In this document: positions 34,701 through 46,372 of the stretch, one piece after another | How positions within the stretch are numbered: position 1 is the first letter of the stretch | Layout: every line of letters starts with the position of its first letter | Assembly: GCF_022539315.1 (NCBI RefSeq) | Contig: NC_066316.1 | Location: forward strand, 12,269,108-12,333,107 | Direction: 5' to 3' | DNA: 64,000 nt | Source of the DNA: Serinus canaria | Lineage: Eukaryota > Chordata > Aves > Passeriformes > Fringillidae | Program-made: the position numbers and the translations under genes | Notes under the pieces: generated by a model | The model's database searches: none | The model's input: only the letters and a program-made list of their open reading frames with translations | What the model was told of the DNA's origin: nothing

Positions 34701-37700
34701 TCTGTTAAAAGCTTTTAATACCTATAATTGAAGCCATTTTGATTGCACAGTGCCTGGCATTATTTAAAACTTTTATCAATAACCTGTAGGATAGAAAAAG
34801 CATTAGCTGGTGGAGTTTCCAGGTGGGAAGGTGGGAGGAACTGCAACTGAGTAAATACAGAATGTAAAAGCATCTTGTCAAAAGTGTGAGCAGAAGACAA
34901 GATGTGATAAGAATGAGTGCATTCAAATCACTTTAAATTTGCATTTTAGTTACTTAATATTGTAATCCCATTTGCAGCACTTTTTTACAAGAGTAAGGAT
35001 ATTTAATAGTTATTGTAATAAATTGTAGCAAATCACTGCATACTGGAAAATAATAAAGAAGGCAACTTCTGTGATTTACAGTCATTTGTGATACACTGAA
35101 GTGTTCTTAAAATACCACACACTGATAATGCCCATAAATAACAGGACATACCATCTACTAACACCTATTTAGTTGTCATCCTCAGTGTTTGGGGAATACT
35201 TTATGAAGAAAGGTAGAGCAAAAGAAAAACAAACAAAAAAAATCTGATGACCAATTCTAATTCAAATTCTAATTAGCAAAACTTACCCTTGGAGACCCTT
35301 ATGAGGAGACATTCAGGAGCCAATTCCTCCACACCAGTGCATTGGTTTTATCAAAGCTTTTTTTAACCAAGCTTTCTGAAAGGTTTCTCAGGAATCTTGC
35401 ACAGTAACATTCCTGCCTCCCCTCTGCTTAGCAGGGGAGCACTGATTCCTGGGATCAGAGCTGTTGCACCTGATCAAAAGTGTTCAAATGAGGAATTAAA
35501 ATAAAAGGATGTGTTGGCTGGGAAAATGACCACCCTGCAAAGCACGTGGCCCACGAGCTGTGAGTGATCTGCTCTCTCTCATTGAGACATCTGAGAGCCT
35601 GGGCAAGCCTTAATTGCAAATAGAACCACTTCAGGTTTAGAGCTGCTGGCAAACAAAACATCAGCTAATTCTGCATTATTTATCCCCAGAAAAGAAGACT
35701 CTTCTGGAACTGTTGTGTCTTTTCAAGAGTCAGGAAGGCTCCTCAGTGGAGGGAGATCCATGACTTCATATAGGTAGGGCACTTTTCTTCATTATGCTGC
35801 ACTAAGCACATCCACTTGTCCTAAATAAAAATTGAAGCAAATATTTCTGACTCAAAAAACCCACCAAACCCAAAAAATTAAGCTGCAAAATTGTCTTCAT
35901 AATAAGTGGCATTTAAATAAGGAGCAATTTTGAAGAATAGTCATTAAATTTATGCTAGAAAACTGCTCTAAAAAGGCTCCATTTCCAAAACAAATCTGGT
36001 GCTGTCTGATGGTGTTTTAGCCATTTATTATAAATGCAGAGCAGAGACTGAATTAACTTTGTGTCCCCTTGCAGTGGGAAGTGCTAATCTGAATAATGTA
36101 CTCCAGGGGAATTCTCCTGACCATTGGTATGAATATGGGGAAAATGAGGGTATGGTAATCATCACTGGGGCTTTTTTCAAAGCTCTCTCACAGAGAAAGG
36201 CTCAGCACTGATGTAAATTTTTACTGCAGCTCCTTTTCCCTCTCAGCTCTCTCAGGATGTGTTAGAGCTGCAGGACTGTGTTTGGCATGGGGTCTTTCAT
36301 TGCCCTCTTCAGATTTCTGGAAACTCCATCTGCTTTTGTGGGGCTTCCAACCCTGCTCAGCACTGCCCAGAGTTCTGGTTTGGTAGGAATGGTGTTGGGC
36401 TAACGTGGAGCACCAACCAAACCCCCACCTTTCCCATTCAGCACCCAAACAATCCAGCCCATACAACAGATGCTCTCTTGTGGAAACCCAGGGCACCAGG
36501 AATATTTCCCTGTCTGCTCTGGGGTGTCTTGACGCCCAGGGGAGCACTGACTTTGACCCTCATTCATGGAGAAAGTTTCCTGGACTCCAAGATAGACTGG
36601 AATCCACAAAAGTGTGAAACAGATTACAGAGAGCAGTGTAGGTGTATCACTTAGGTGGGAAATTCAGGTTTTGGGATTTTTAGTATGTTGTGGATGGAAG
36701 CAAGATGGAGGGCACAGGGTATTGTCCTGAGTTTCTTCTTCATGCTTCTTCTTCCTTCTTCTTCATGGTTTGGGTGGCATTTTGTAATTGGGTGGAAAAA
36801 TCCACATTGTGGGCTCTTTGGATCAGTTATTGGGTTAAAAGGAAAAATAATCCAGGTGTCAGCTCTTAATTGGATGGTTTAGTCTTAAAAGACCTTGGAA
36901 CAAGATATTGTTGGCCATTTTGTGCTTTGCTAATGAAAAGCTGCAGAACTCATGGTTGTGAGAGTGTTTTACTGATAAGAAATTATAAACACCTGAGTCT
37001 GAAGGTGAACTCTGCAGTGCCTTCAATCCAGACCCAGAGAAACCCACAAGTGGAACCCCCACACTCTCTGCCAAGGTTTTACAGGTTTTACACAGCCTTT
37101 ACTCTCCCCTGGCTGCTTTCTCCCTCCACCAGAAGTTAGTAATTTCTGCTGGGAGGTGTATCCTCGTTGGGGATGGCAGGGAAGTGTGGGACAGCCCTGG
37201 GCTACGTGCAGGCTGGGGCAAAGCAGGGGGCTGGCAGCACAGCTGGAGCTCTGGGCTGTGCCTTTGTCACCATCAGGCTCCATCTGATCCTTGTCTGGCT
37301 CATTTATAATTAAGCAGTTAGGTAATTTATAATTAATTACCTGCAGCCCACTGAATTAGAATGTATCCAGAGGTCAAAAGACTGCAGGAAAGAGATGGGA
37401 ATGGATGCTGGAGCATTTTGCTCCATTTTTGTGGAGCAAAAACCTGAGTGATTCCAGGCACAGAGGGATGTAACCAGCTTGGGCTGGGCTGTCACCCCCT
37501 GAGTTAACCCTTTCTTCAGCAAAAAGCCAGAAATTTGTCAACAGAAACCCTGCACAGAGTGTGTAGGACTCCTGCACACCAGTAGTAACTCCTTTTTCTG
37601 TTTCTTCCCACTGGCAGGATTAAAACATCCAGGTAGGTTGTCCCTTTGAGGTGGTGTTTGGAGCCACTAAAGCATCTGGTAATAAAAGAATGTGAAAGTA

Positions 37701-38970
37701 TTTTTTGAAGTGAATACAGGGAAAATCAGCAACAGGAATAATTAGGCACTGGGGGGCTGCCATGGCTGTTACTTCAAGAAAGTGCTGTAAATTCTCAATA
37801 TTTCCAGACAATTAGCACATAAAGGACTTTTTCTGGGACCTGAGCAGGGTAAATACATAAAAATCCAGTTTTTATTCAGAACTTCTGGAATTTGCATGAG
37901 TGTGACAGGTGAGGTTTTTTAAATTTTTAAATTTCAAAATGCTCCATATCTTCCACAGCCAGGCAAGAAACCATGAGCATAGACTTGTTGCTTGGCAATG
38001 ACTTTTGTCACTTTAATAATACTGTCTAATTTAACAAGTTAAATTTGACTTTGCTAGACCATGAACTGGAATACAAACATTTGGGAGATCTGCCTAACAA
38101 ACAAAATGAGCCTGCCTTTAATGCTTGGATCAAATAGAAAAAGACACACACAGGATCTGACTTCACAGACAATCCTTTGCAATGTGATTTTTGCCATGAG
38201 CACTGGCCCTAGGTTTGCACAAGTGTGTCCAGCTGAGCAAGGATGGGCACAGCCTGATCCCATCCATCCAAGTTTAATGTGCAAGCTCAGAAAAGTGTTC
38301 TGCTCTTGATTAAGTGCCTAGAGGAAAAAACACCTTCTCCCACCCTGATTCCAGCGTGGACCAAAGGTCTGCAGAGCGTTACAAGCCCTGCTCCCTGGAG
38401 AATATAAATTGGTGCACAGAAAGTAATTTTCTTCTTCTCTAATATATCTTGCCATAGAGAACAGTGGAAAAACACATTGTGCTTGTGACCTTCAGTACAT
38501 CTTGGAATTTAAGCTAACTGACCTTGATATTGCCACAGAAGGAGCAGAGAAGTAGAAAATTCAGCCTGTATTTAGTACTGACCAAGGCAGGCAAATCCTC
38601 AGGTGGTCCTTGCTAGAAATTTGTGTATCCTCTAAGCTTTGTTTTGTTTCCTTGCATTAAAATGAAATTATTAACAAGCTCTAAAATACTAGAATAAATT
38701 GGATTTTATAATTGGAAAGTAGGATAAACATGTCAAGGGAGTTGCCTGTGAGCAAACTAGCCAACCTCTAACCTGTTAAAAGTTATGTGAAAAAATGGGA
38801 CTTTTCGATCTGTGTTCAATGTGGAAACTGAAATTCTAGAAGGAACTGAAGCAGAATAAGAGGAATGGGTAACATTGCAATAGTCTGAGCACAAGACACC
38901 CCTGCACTCCTGTCAGCACTGCAGTGCCACTGTCTGTCCCTCAGTGCCTTTGGATGAGATTGGGTGTCAC

Positions 38971-39301
38971 TGTCGTGTTTTTTGAGAAAATCCCTTCGCC
39001 AGGATTTCTTCTCCTGGGAAGCTGAGAAGCCTCAGAGAAAAATGAAAACAATAATTACCTGATTGCTTCTCTTGTTTTGCTGCTTTGGAATGTGGCTGGA
39101 GATTGTTTGTCCAACAGGTGGCTGTTTCACTGGTTTCATGTGAATTGTTTTCACGTAATGACCAATCCCCACCCAGGTGTGTCAGACTCTGGAAGCAGTC
39201 AGGAGTTTTTCATTTGTATCTTGTTAAACCTTCTCCTTCTAAGAACATGGGGCCAGATTCATCAATTCCTTCTTCATCCTGAAGAACCTGAAAATACCAC
39301 A
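38971..39301 (+). mobile_element. Solo LTR, internally deleted
   Basis: A 331-bp element starting TGTCGTGTTTTTTGAG and ending AAAATACCACA, in + orientation. I recognise phrases of a common songbird LTR: GAAAATCCCTTCGCCAGGAT, GGGAAGCTGAGAAGCCTCAG, CAACAGGTGGCTGTTTCA, AATGACCAATC and GAACATGGGGCCAGATTCAT. Members I remember carry an AT-rich stretch with TAGTATAGTT-like units between the TTGTTAAACCTTCT phrase and the CTAAGAACATGG phrase. Here these two phrases nearly abut (around 39225-39245), so that block appears deleted. No clear direct repeat flanks it (GTCAC on the left, ACTAG on the right). Confidence 0.85.
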
Positions 39302-42300
39302 ACTAGGCTCAGCTGCCCTGATGATGCCCAGGGGATCAGAAACCAGAATGGTGGGGAGGAAGGAGGACTCAAATGCAGGAAGAGGAACATACAGAAACAA
39401 ATCTCCACTGAACTTCAAGAATATTGAATACTGTATCAGGAGGCTGCACTTTTTACCCATTATCCCACCCAGCAAGAGCAGTACCATTCCCAGAAGAGCA
39501 CTAAGAGCTGTTTTGGAGCAGCAAGGAGGGCTGGAAGCCCTGTGTCTGAGGCAGAAACAGATCAACAGCAGCAAAAGGGAGCAGCTGCAGCTTTAAATCA
39601 TTGCCACAGCAACCCCAGCACCCTGCTGCCTGCATGAAGTCAGTGTTAGCTCCTGGCATGCCATGTGGGGACAAAGGAGAGACAAAAAGATGCTGAGCTA
39701 CCAGGCAAGAAACACACAGACCATCACTGCTCGATTGGTGGGGGTTTTAAAAATTGCTGTTGGTTTTTTCACGTCATGACTGCTGTGATCTTGAGCCTGT
39801 AGGAGGTGAGCACTCACAGGGTGAACTCAGCAAGGGCTGAAGGAACTTTGCTCTCTCCTGAGTGTCCTGAGGGGCCATCCAGCTGGAGGTGGCTGTGGAG
39901 GTCTCATCTCCAGCTCCCTGCTCCAGGCAGGGCTGCCCACCAGGGTCAGGACAGGCTGCTCATCCCCATCCAGCAGAGAGCTGAGAACAGTCAGGAAGGA
40001 GATGTGGGCAGCCAGTGTTTCACCTCTCTGTGAGGAGGTTTCTTATCTCTAGTGGGGTTGATCTCACTGCAGCTTGGGGGCCCTGCCTCTTGTCCTTTCA
40101 TGGTGCACTCAAGGCTCTGTGTTCTCCAGACCCCACATCTGCTTGGCACCACAGTGCAGTGTCCAACAGGTCATCTGGCTCTACAAAAACTGACATTTAA
40201 TCCTTGGGCTGCTCCATTTGTTCTCTAATGACTCTGGGGTGCTGCTGACAAGCAGGTTGGAGAGCACCCTCTGCCCAAATCTCACTGATGCTGACTCATC
40301 CAGTAAAAAAGAAATAAAAACCAGACCAAACCAAACCAAGAAACCCAAGTGCGCAAAGCACCTCCTTTGTTAGGGAGAGGAAGCTGAAGCTCTGGATCAT
40401 TTAAAGGTGCCATGGAGTGGGGGGATGAGTGGGCAGCTGAGGGACCCCAGCACCACCTGCTTGGGCCAGAGTGAGTGACCTTCTCCCTGCTCAGCTTGTG
40501 GGAGGAGCACAGATTGAATTGCTGTCAATGGACAAGAATAATTTTTTCATGTTCATTTCCCCAGGCTCCCTTGGGCTGGGCAATAAAACTGCAGCCCAGC
40601 AGTTCATTTCCATTGGTCCTGATATTCCCCCCTCATTTTTCTCATGGCCTCCTGTGATTTTTGATGGGTAAATCTCTGTGTGTAACAATTGTTCTGGTAA
40701 CAGCTACAGCTAACTCCCTGTTTGCTGAGTTAGCACCAAGCACCTCAGGTAGCCCTGAGTTAGCAATTTCAAAGTAATGTGTGCAAATTTTGAAGGCTAA
40801 GGTATCTGGATTCTTACAGCCAAAGTTATGTTTTCATTTTCATAATGTTTCATAAAATCCCTACATGTCTACCACAGGTATGGAGCAAAGCATTAAAAAT
40901 ATGTTCCAGAGTGGGAATACTTTAAAATATAGATGCTAATAGAGGTTTGGTGGGGGATTCTTTTTTCAAATTGGATACAAAAAATACTGAAACTAATACT
41001 TCCTAAGGTGTCCCCTGTTTTATACAGCCCAAGCTAGTATATAGTTTCATTTTAAAGCTGGAGAGGAGGATTTTTCTATCATCAGCACAATTTGGAAAAG
41101 CAATTTGCACTCAGTTTCTGGTGTATTTCTTGGAATACTCCCTGCACAGCACAGATGTTTGTAAAGTCAAAAGGAAAAGCAGCATCATGCTGCTCAGGTC
41201 TTTGTCAAGGCAGGTGTGCCAGTCACAGGGTGCAGGGGAGGCATGGGCAGGGGAAGTTTGGGGAAAATGTGCAGAGAAGTGAAAGCAAAGGCACTTTCAG
41301 GGTTTGGCTACTGATGTATTTGTTTGTACATCCAAATATTCTCACAAATATATGTACAAAAAGGAAAACATCTTTCATTGCATTGTATGCCCAGCCTGAC
41401 TTAAATTAAAATCAGTGTCATTTGGGACAAGAAAAATTTTCTGTTCTATACACAGTTCCAGGTTTTTAAAATGAAACTGTATCTGTTTCATGTTAGAAAT
41501 AAAAAAGAGGTTGAGACCAAATAAGAAACTTTCCTTAAATCTGTAGGTAAGAAATACAGGCTTAAGTTATTTTCAACATTCTGAATTACATTCTGCCTAA
41601 GCTGAGGTCTCATGAACAAGGTCTTAGCCTTATCCCATTTGGAATGGATGAAATGTTAAACCTCAGATAGGAGGGATTACCCTGAAAGCCCCAAGTCAGT
41701 GACAACAAAAGGCCAAAGGAAGAGCTGCAGATCAGGGCTTACTGGACAATGGGGTAACTCAAGGGAGCTGCTGCCTTGTTCAGGCTCTGTGTGTCTCTTC
41801 AGGAAACCTCTTCAGCCTGAACCCCACTTTGGGGTGAGCCTGCTCCTCCCTTTACTGTCAAATTATCTCCTTTTTACTATTCAAACCCCCCACTGTGCAT
41901 TAGAATTTGCAATTAGAACTGGTGCAGACCAGTTCTCCCCCATCACCACTCCTCTTCATGCCAAGGAGGAGTTTCTGCAGAGCTCCTCCCAGCTCTGCTG
42001 TGGAAGGCAGATGATTAAATACTGTTTCTTGTGCTGTTTTGTTCACAATAAATTCTAGGCTTGCACTGACAAACCAATTAATTTCATTCTGCTACAAGTG
42101 CTCTGGGGAAAAACAAAAGAAAAAATAAAACAACTGAACTTGGGGACAAAACCAAAAATAGATTGACCCCTGGCTGTTATAAATTAAAACTGGGCAACTC
42201 TCTCAGGCACATGGTGTGATCCTTGAGGTTGTTCTGTGCAGGGCCAGGACTTTGTGTGAGGGACTTGTGCTCTCAGCTTGCAGCCCAGCCAGGATTTCAT

Positions 42301-44100
42301 TGTGCTGCACCATGATATGGGGAAAACAGGAAGGGGCCAGGGACTGGTTCTCAGCACCAACATCTCTCTCAGCACGTTGACATCTCCATCTGCAGGAGCA
42401 GCACTACATCTCTTTTGGGGTGTTTCACACTAACAAACGTCTATTTTGGAGTGTTTCAAACTAACAAACATCTATTTTGGGGTGTTTCAAGCTCCCCATC
42501 ACCCTCATAGGTGTACTACAGCTTTCTTCAGGAATTGTCTCATGCAGCCAGCACCTCTTCAGGGTTTGATGTGGGATCACTGGGGCAGCTTGTATGAGAC
42601 ACCATGTGTCCATTTGAGCAGTGAATTTAAAAACTAATGATGTCTCTCGAGACACAGGAAGTCAGGCACCATGAATATTTATCTTTATTGCCCTTATAAT
42701 GTAGGAAAAACTATTTTATTAGTGAGGAACTTCCTGCCACTTGGGGAAAATACAGTGCTGTCTTGAAGCTTGTACACAAAATTTGTGTTTCTTCATAGAA
42801 AGCTGTACATGCCACTCGGATTTTTCTCAAAAATAAGGCATGCTGGGTGAAAAAACTAAAGGCTGATTATGTTTAATAGCAGGTAACAGAATAGAGTTGC
42901 AGTAAAAAACAAATCAAAAGCCCTGAAAAATACGCAATATATTCCTGCCAAGAAATTGGATTGTAGATGTGGCCCCATAGATTTCTGGGTCCAGCTCTGC
43001 TCTTACATTTCCCTTGTGGCCTGAATAAATAAATTTCTGTGTGTGTGTGGGCCTTTTGTCTTTTACATTTTGTCCAAGTACTTAGACTGTACTACCCAGA
43101 ACTAACCCTGAGGTGAGTAAACAAGGTTTAGCCTGCATTACAGCAAAGCAGCAGCAAAGCACAGATAAGAATGCAAATAAATATTGTATTTCTTGTGGGT
43201 TGGGAATAAGAATTCTAGCATTTCTCTACAAAAATCCAGAAGAAACTGAAGAAAAAGGGCACAAGGAGTTGAAATATTCTATGCAATTGCAGCTCATAGT
43301 GAGGAATTATGTTTAGAAATACACCAAAGCAATAAAACCAATTTATTTTAAATGGATTGGTAAGATTCCATATTTTAATGAAATACTTTACACAAAGTGT
43401 ATGCACTGCAGAAGAATCTCAAGTACTTGTGGTAAAAGTATAACTAATAAACCATAAAAAACATCCATATAAAATAAGGGTGGTGCAAATGTATTTATGC
43501 CTTTACAAAACCATTCAAGTTTATTTAATGCATATGATCTCTGGAGACTAGACTGAACATTCCCTTTAATGACAATAAATCATTCCAAAATCATTCAGCC
43601 CCTGATGGTGAAGGAGCTAAGAGGTCTGCCTTGCTCTATGGGGATTTTGTTAATTATTTAAATGTTCGACCAGAACAGCTGCTCTATAGGGATTTGTGCC
43701 TTAACATTGCCTATTTAATGTTTAGCTACAAGCTGCAAACATGCCACTAATGGGAAATTGTGATGCTGGCAACAACAGGACACCTCTTCCATCAGAAAGA
43801 TGGAAAGCTTATAGGACCGTGATATTTATCTCCAGAAAATAGGGAATTGTACTTTATAAAGGAATTATAAAGGAATTGTACTTTAAAGAGAGTCACGTGG
43901 AGCTAATAAATGAAAATGTATATCACACTTTTCATGGAGAAAGAGGGCTTCGGGAATAAGCTGTTTTAAGATCACCTCTCCTGTGAGAACACAGCATGTA
44001 AGTGGATTACCAAAATGGCACAGTTTTTCTTATTGGGAGTGTTTTGTTCTCAGAGTCCTTCTTGTTACTCTTCAAGCTTCATGAAATGACACTAATGGAT
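39302..44100. other. Unclassified stretch
   Basis: Includes a moderately GC-rich part at 39800-40160, an A-rich run at 40305-40350, a 31-bp tandem repeat at 42411-42490 and a short duplicated GGAATTGTACTTTA phrase near 43843-43885. Frames of up to 119 codons (41699-42058, +) show no domain. No gene called. Confidence 0.5.
42411..42490. repeat. 31-bp tandem repeat, about 2.6 copies
   Basis: Units built on TTTCA-ACTAACAAAC-TC followed by TATTTTGG-GTG repeat with a period of 31 bases and a few substitutions. Minisatellite-like. Confidence 0.9.
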
Positions 44101-44799
44101 TGTCTTGGGTTGAAAGGTGTAGCTGGGTGTGAATTCTATTTACCATCTCTTGTGGGTGGGGCAGTTCTCTTCTGATAATTGGGCAGTTTTCTTAATCTTT
44201 TCCACAGCCAACCCTCTCTCTGGGAAATATCTTCTGTTCATGGCCATTGAGTGTCACTGCCTGGCTGACAAAATTCCATCATCCCATTGGGAGAAGCTCC
44301 ACCCAGGAGGAGGAGCCAAGAATTCTTACCTGGATATAATCTGAGATTTGGAGTACCACAGTCAGTTTTTTCCCACTGGATTCCTAGAGGAGCAGCTTTC
44401 TTCTCCACTGGATTCCCTGAGGAAGACCAGGCCCATCTACACCACCACTGGATCTTCAGAAGAAAACTCCATCCTTCTCCAGGATCCCTGCTCCACCAGA
44501 ACCACACCTGTCACTCCAGGAGGGCTGCAGCCACCATTCCATGGCACTGCTGCCACCACCCTGACCCACAGGGTGTCAGGTCATGTTCTGACTCTGTCAG
44601 TGGTTTGTTTTCTTTTTTTGTATTGCATTTGTATTTTTAATTTTCCTAGTAAAGAACTGTTATTCCTGTTCCCATAGCTTTGCCTGAGAGCCTTTTAATT
44701 TCAAAATTATAATGATTTGGAGGGAGGGGGTTTGCATTTTCCATTTCAAGGAAGGCTCCTGCCTTCCTTAGCAGACACCTGTCTTGTCAAACCAAGACA
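44101..44799 (+). mobile_element. Solo LTR of a songbird-type endogenous retrovirus
   Basis: A 699-bp element beginning TGTCTTGGGTTGAAAGG and ending CAAACCAAGACA, so its ends form a short inverted repeat as LTRs do. A TATA-like GGATATAATC lies at about 44332-44341, and an AGTAAA polyadenylation-like signal at about 44649 after a T-rich tract. Both support + orientation. The bases outside are TGGAT on the left and TAGAT on the right. This is a 4-of-5 match that fits a 5-bp target duplication with one later change. No internal viral genes flank it. Confidence 0.85.
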
Positions 44800-45460
44800 T
44801 AGATCAAGAACATTCTCCAGAAATGCAGCTAACTTTCTCCTGTGGCCAATAATCCTTTCATTCTAAATCTTCTTCTGGACCCCCTCTCTCATGGCACTGC
44901 TATCAGCCAGGAGCCAGAGAGGAAAGTAAAGCCCAAAAAGAACAAGGGATGCAAAGAAAAGCAGTCGCTCACCACCCACTGACTGCGACACAATTCACAT
45001 TTCTTCAGAAGACATAAACCTTTTACAGCTCTTTTGAAATGCTTAATTTTAACTTCTTAATACTCAGCAAGAGTGAGGAGCTTGATGTATGCTCAAGCAA
45101 AGTCAGTCCACGTTGTCACTGATCACTAATACAAGTGACCAGTGCAGAACTCTTGCATTAACTGGAAAGTTCTTTTTGTAATCATCCTCTGGCTACTTCA
45201 TTAGCAAATTCAGGCCACCTATCTAAGAGCTGGTAAGAAAGGGAAAATAACTTGTTAAATGGTTATTTAGGAAGTGCATTTAGATAGATTGCTGAAAATT
45301 GACTGAATAAATCAAAAAGATGCTCTGAGAATCTGACCACATTAAAAAAGCAATTTGCCTGTGTTCCACAGGTGTATTAACATGGATTATGTATTCAAGG
45401 GCTGTATATGCCATCTGGATTAGCAATGCAAAGAGAAGAGCTCCTTTTGAATTTACTTAC
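44800..45460. other. Unclassified stretch
   Basis: Nothing recognised between the LTR and the candidate exon apart from the downstream splice-donor-like sequence at the exon edge. Confidence 0.45.
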
Positions 45461-45532
45461 TCCTGAAGGAGACGCTTTCCTCCTTTCATCGCTCGCTGTG
45501 GCACACTCTGTTCCTCTCTGCAGGCAGACAGC
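45461..45532 (-). CDS. Candidate internal exon (72 nt, phase 0/0), unknown gene
   Basis: On the - strand a long pyrimidine-rich acceptor (TTCTTTTTCCTCTCAG) precedes this segment and a consensus GTAAGT donor follows. The exon is exactly 24 codons, starts and ends on codon borders, and would be skippable without frame change. The encoded peptide opens AVCLQRG and closes ERRKASPSG, a basic, Ser-rich sequence. It includes RRKAS, a match to the basophilic kinase consensus R-R-x-S (inference). It has three CpG dinucleotides in 72 bases within CpG-poor surroundings, which may hint at constraint. A second good acceptor 16 bases upstream could give an 88-nt version. I do not recognise the protein. A second frame is also open, so the frame choice is provisional. 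If real, it implies a - strand gene with introns spanning much of this region. Confidence 0.3.
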
Positions 45533-46118
45533 CTGAGAGGAAAAAGAACTGCAGAAATCACAACAAATCAGGAGCATTACTTTCCACTCCTTTCTGCTTG
45601 GCCCTGTGCTCTCCTGTCTACAGTGCCATTACTTCCTATTCCTGCATCAGTGTTTTTTTTCCTTCCTCTCCCTCTCACTGGAAAATTCTGCTTGTTCCCA
45701 GTGTTTCTCCTGAACTGAAGCCCTACTAGTGACTGCCTGTGTCCCACAAGAAACATTTTTGGTGTCCTTCCCACTGGGTCAGCAATACCCACTGAAAGCA
45801 TCTAAGTCAAAAATTAGGAAAAGAGGCAAAGAGGGTTCTGCTCTGGAAAACCTCAAGAAATGGTCATTAAATCCATCTCACTGCCCTGAGCAACCATGCC
45901 ACATCACAGGGAATTTTTTCTGTGATGCACACTAAAATGTCAGCCTAGACAACAGTGCATTTCTGAAGCTGGATGTTTAGTGGGGTCTGCAGACATAATC
46001 TAATACCAAAAATTCTTCTCTCCCAATGTTTTCCAACAATTTTTGAAATCAGGTGTTCAGAATGGACTTTATTAAAAATGCCTTGTTAATGGAAATGCAT
46101 TAAAAACGAGACATTATT

Positions 46119-46168
46119 AAAAAAAAAACCAACAATAAAAAAAAAAAAAAAAAACACAAAAAAACAAA
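46119..46168. repeat. A-rich low-complexity run
   Basis: Includes an uninterrupted run of 18 A (46137-46154) with flanking A-rich DNA. No retrotransposed body is recognisable next to it. Confidence 0.9.
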
Positions 46169-46341
46169 CCGAATCCCCAAGATTAAAATTACAAATATCC
46201 AATCCCTCTAAATAACCTTAAACTGAATTCTGCACAGGTGAGCAGGCACTGGCTCAAACTGACACCAGCAGTTTCTGTGTTCTGAGCAGTTCTGGATGTA
46301 CAAAATGTACAGGGCTGCTGATTCTTTACACAAATATGTAC

Positions 46342-46372
46342 ATGTGTGTGTGTATGTGTGTGTGTGTGTATG
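46342..46372. repeat. (TG)n microsatellite
   Basis: Alternating TG/TA run, about 15 dinucleotides with one or two interruptions. Confidence 0.93.

Larger units (their letters stand above)
30597..38970. other. Long unclassified stretch
   Basis: No gene or named transposon. Includes an A-rich run at about 30785-30835, a 169-codon - strand open frame at 31132-31641 without known domains, a mixed TA/CA repeat at 33560-33640 and the AT-rich dyad cluster at 34584-34700. At 33745-33945 a + strand frame of 67 codons is rich in Lys and Ser (MAERYYKELIASKN), unrecognised. Confidence 0.5.

Noticed and set aside
39800..40270. Segment with phrases faintly like the 5' part of CR1
   Set aside because: The resemblance is limited to short common words and could not be extended on either strand.
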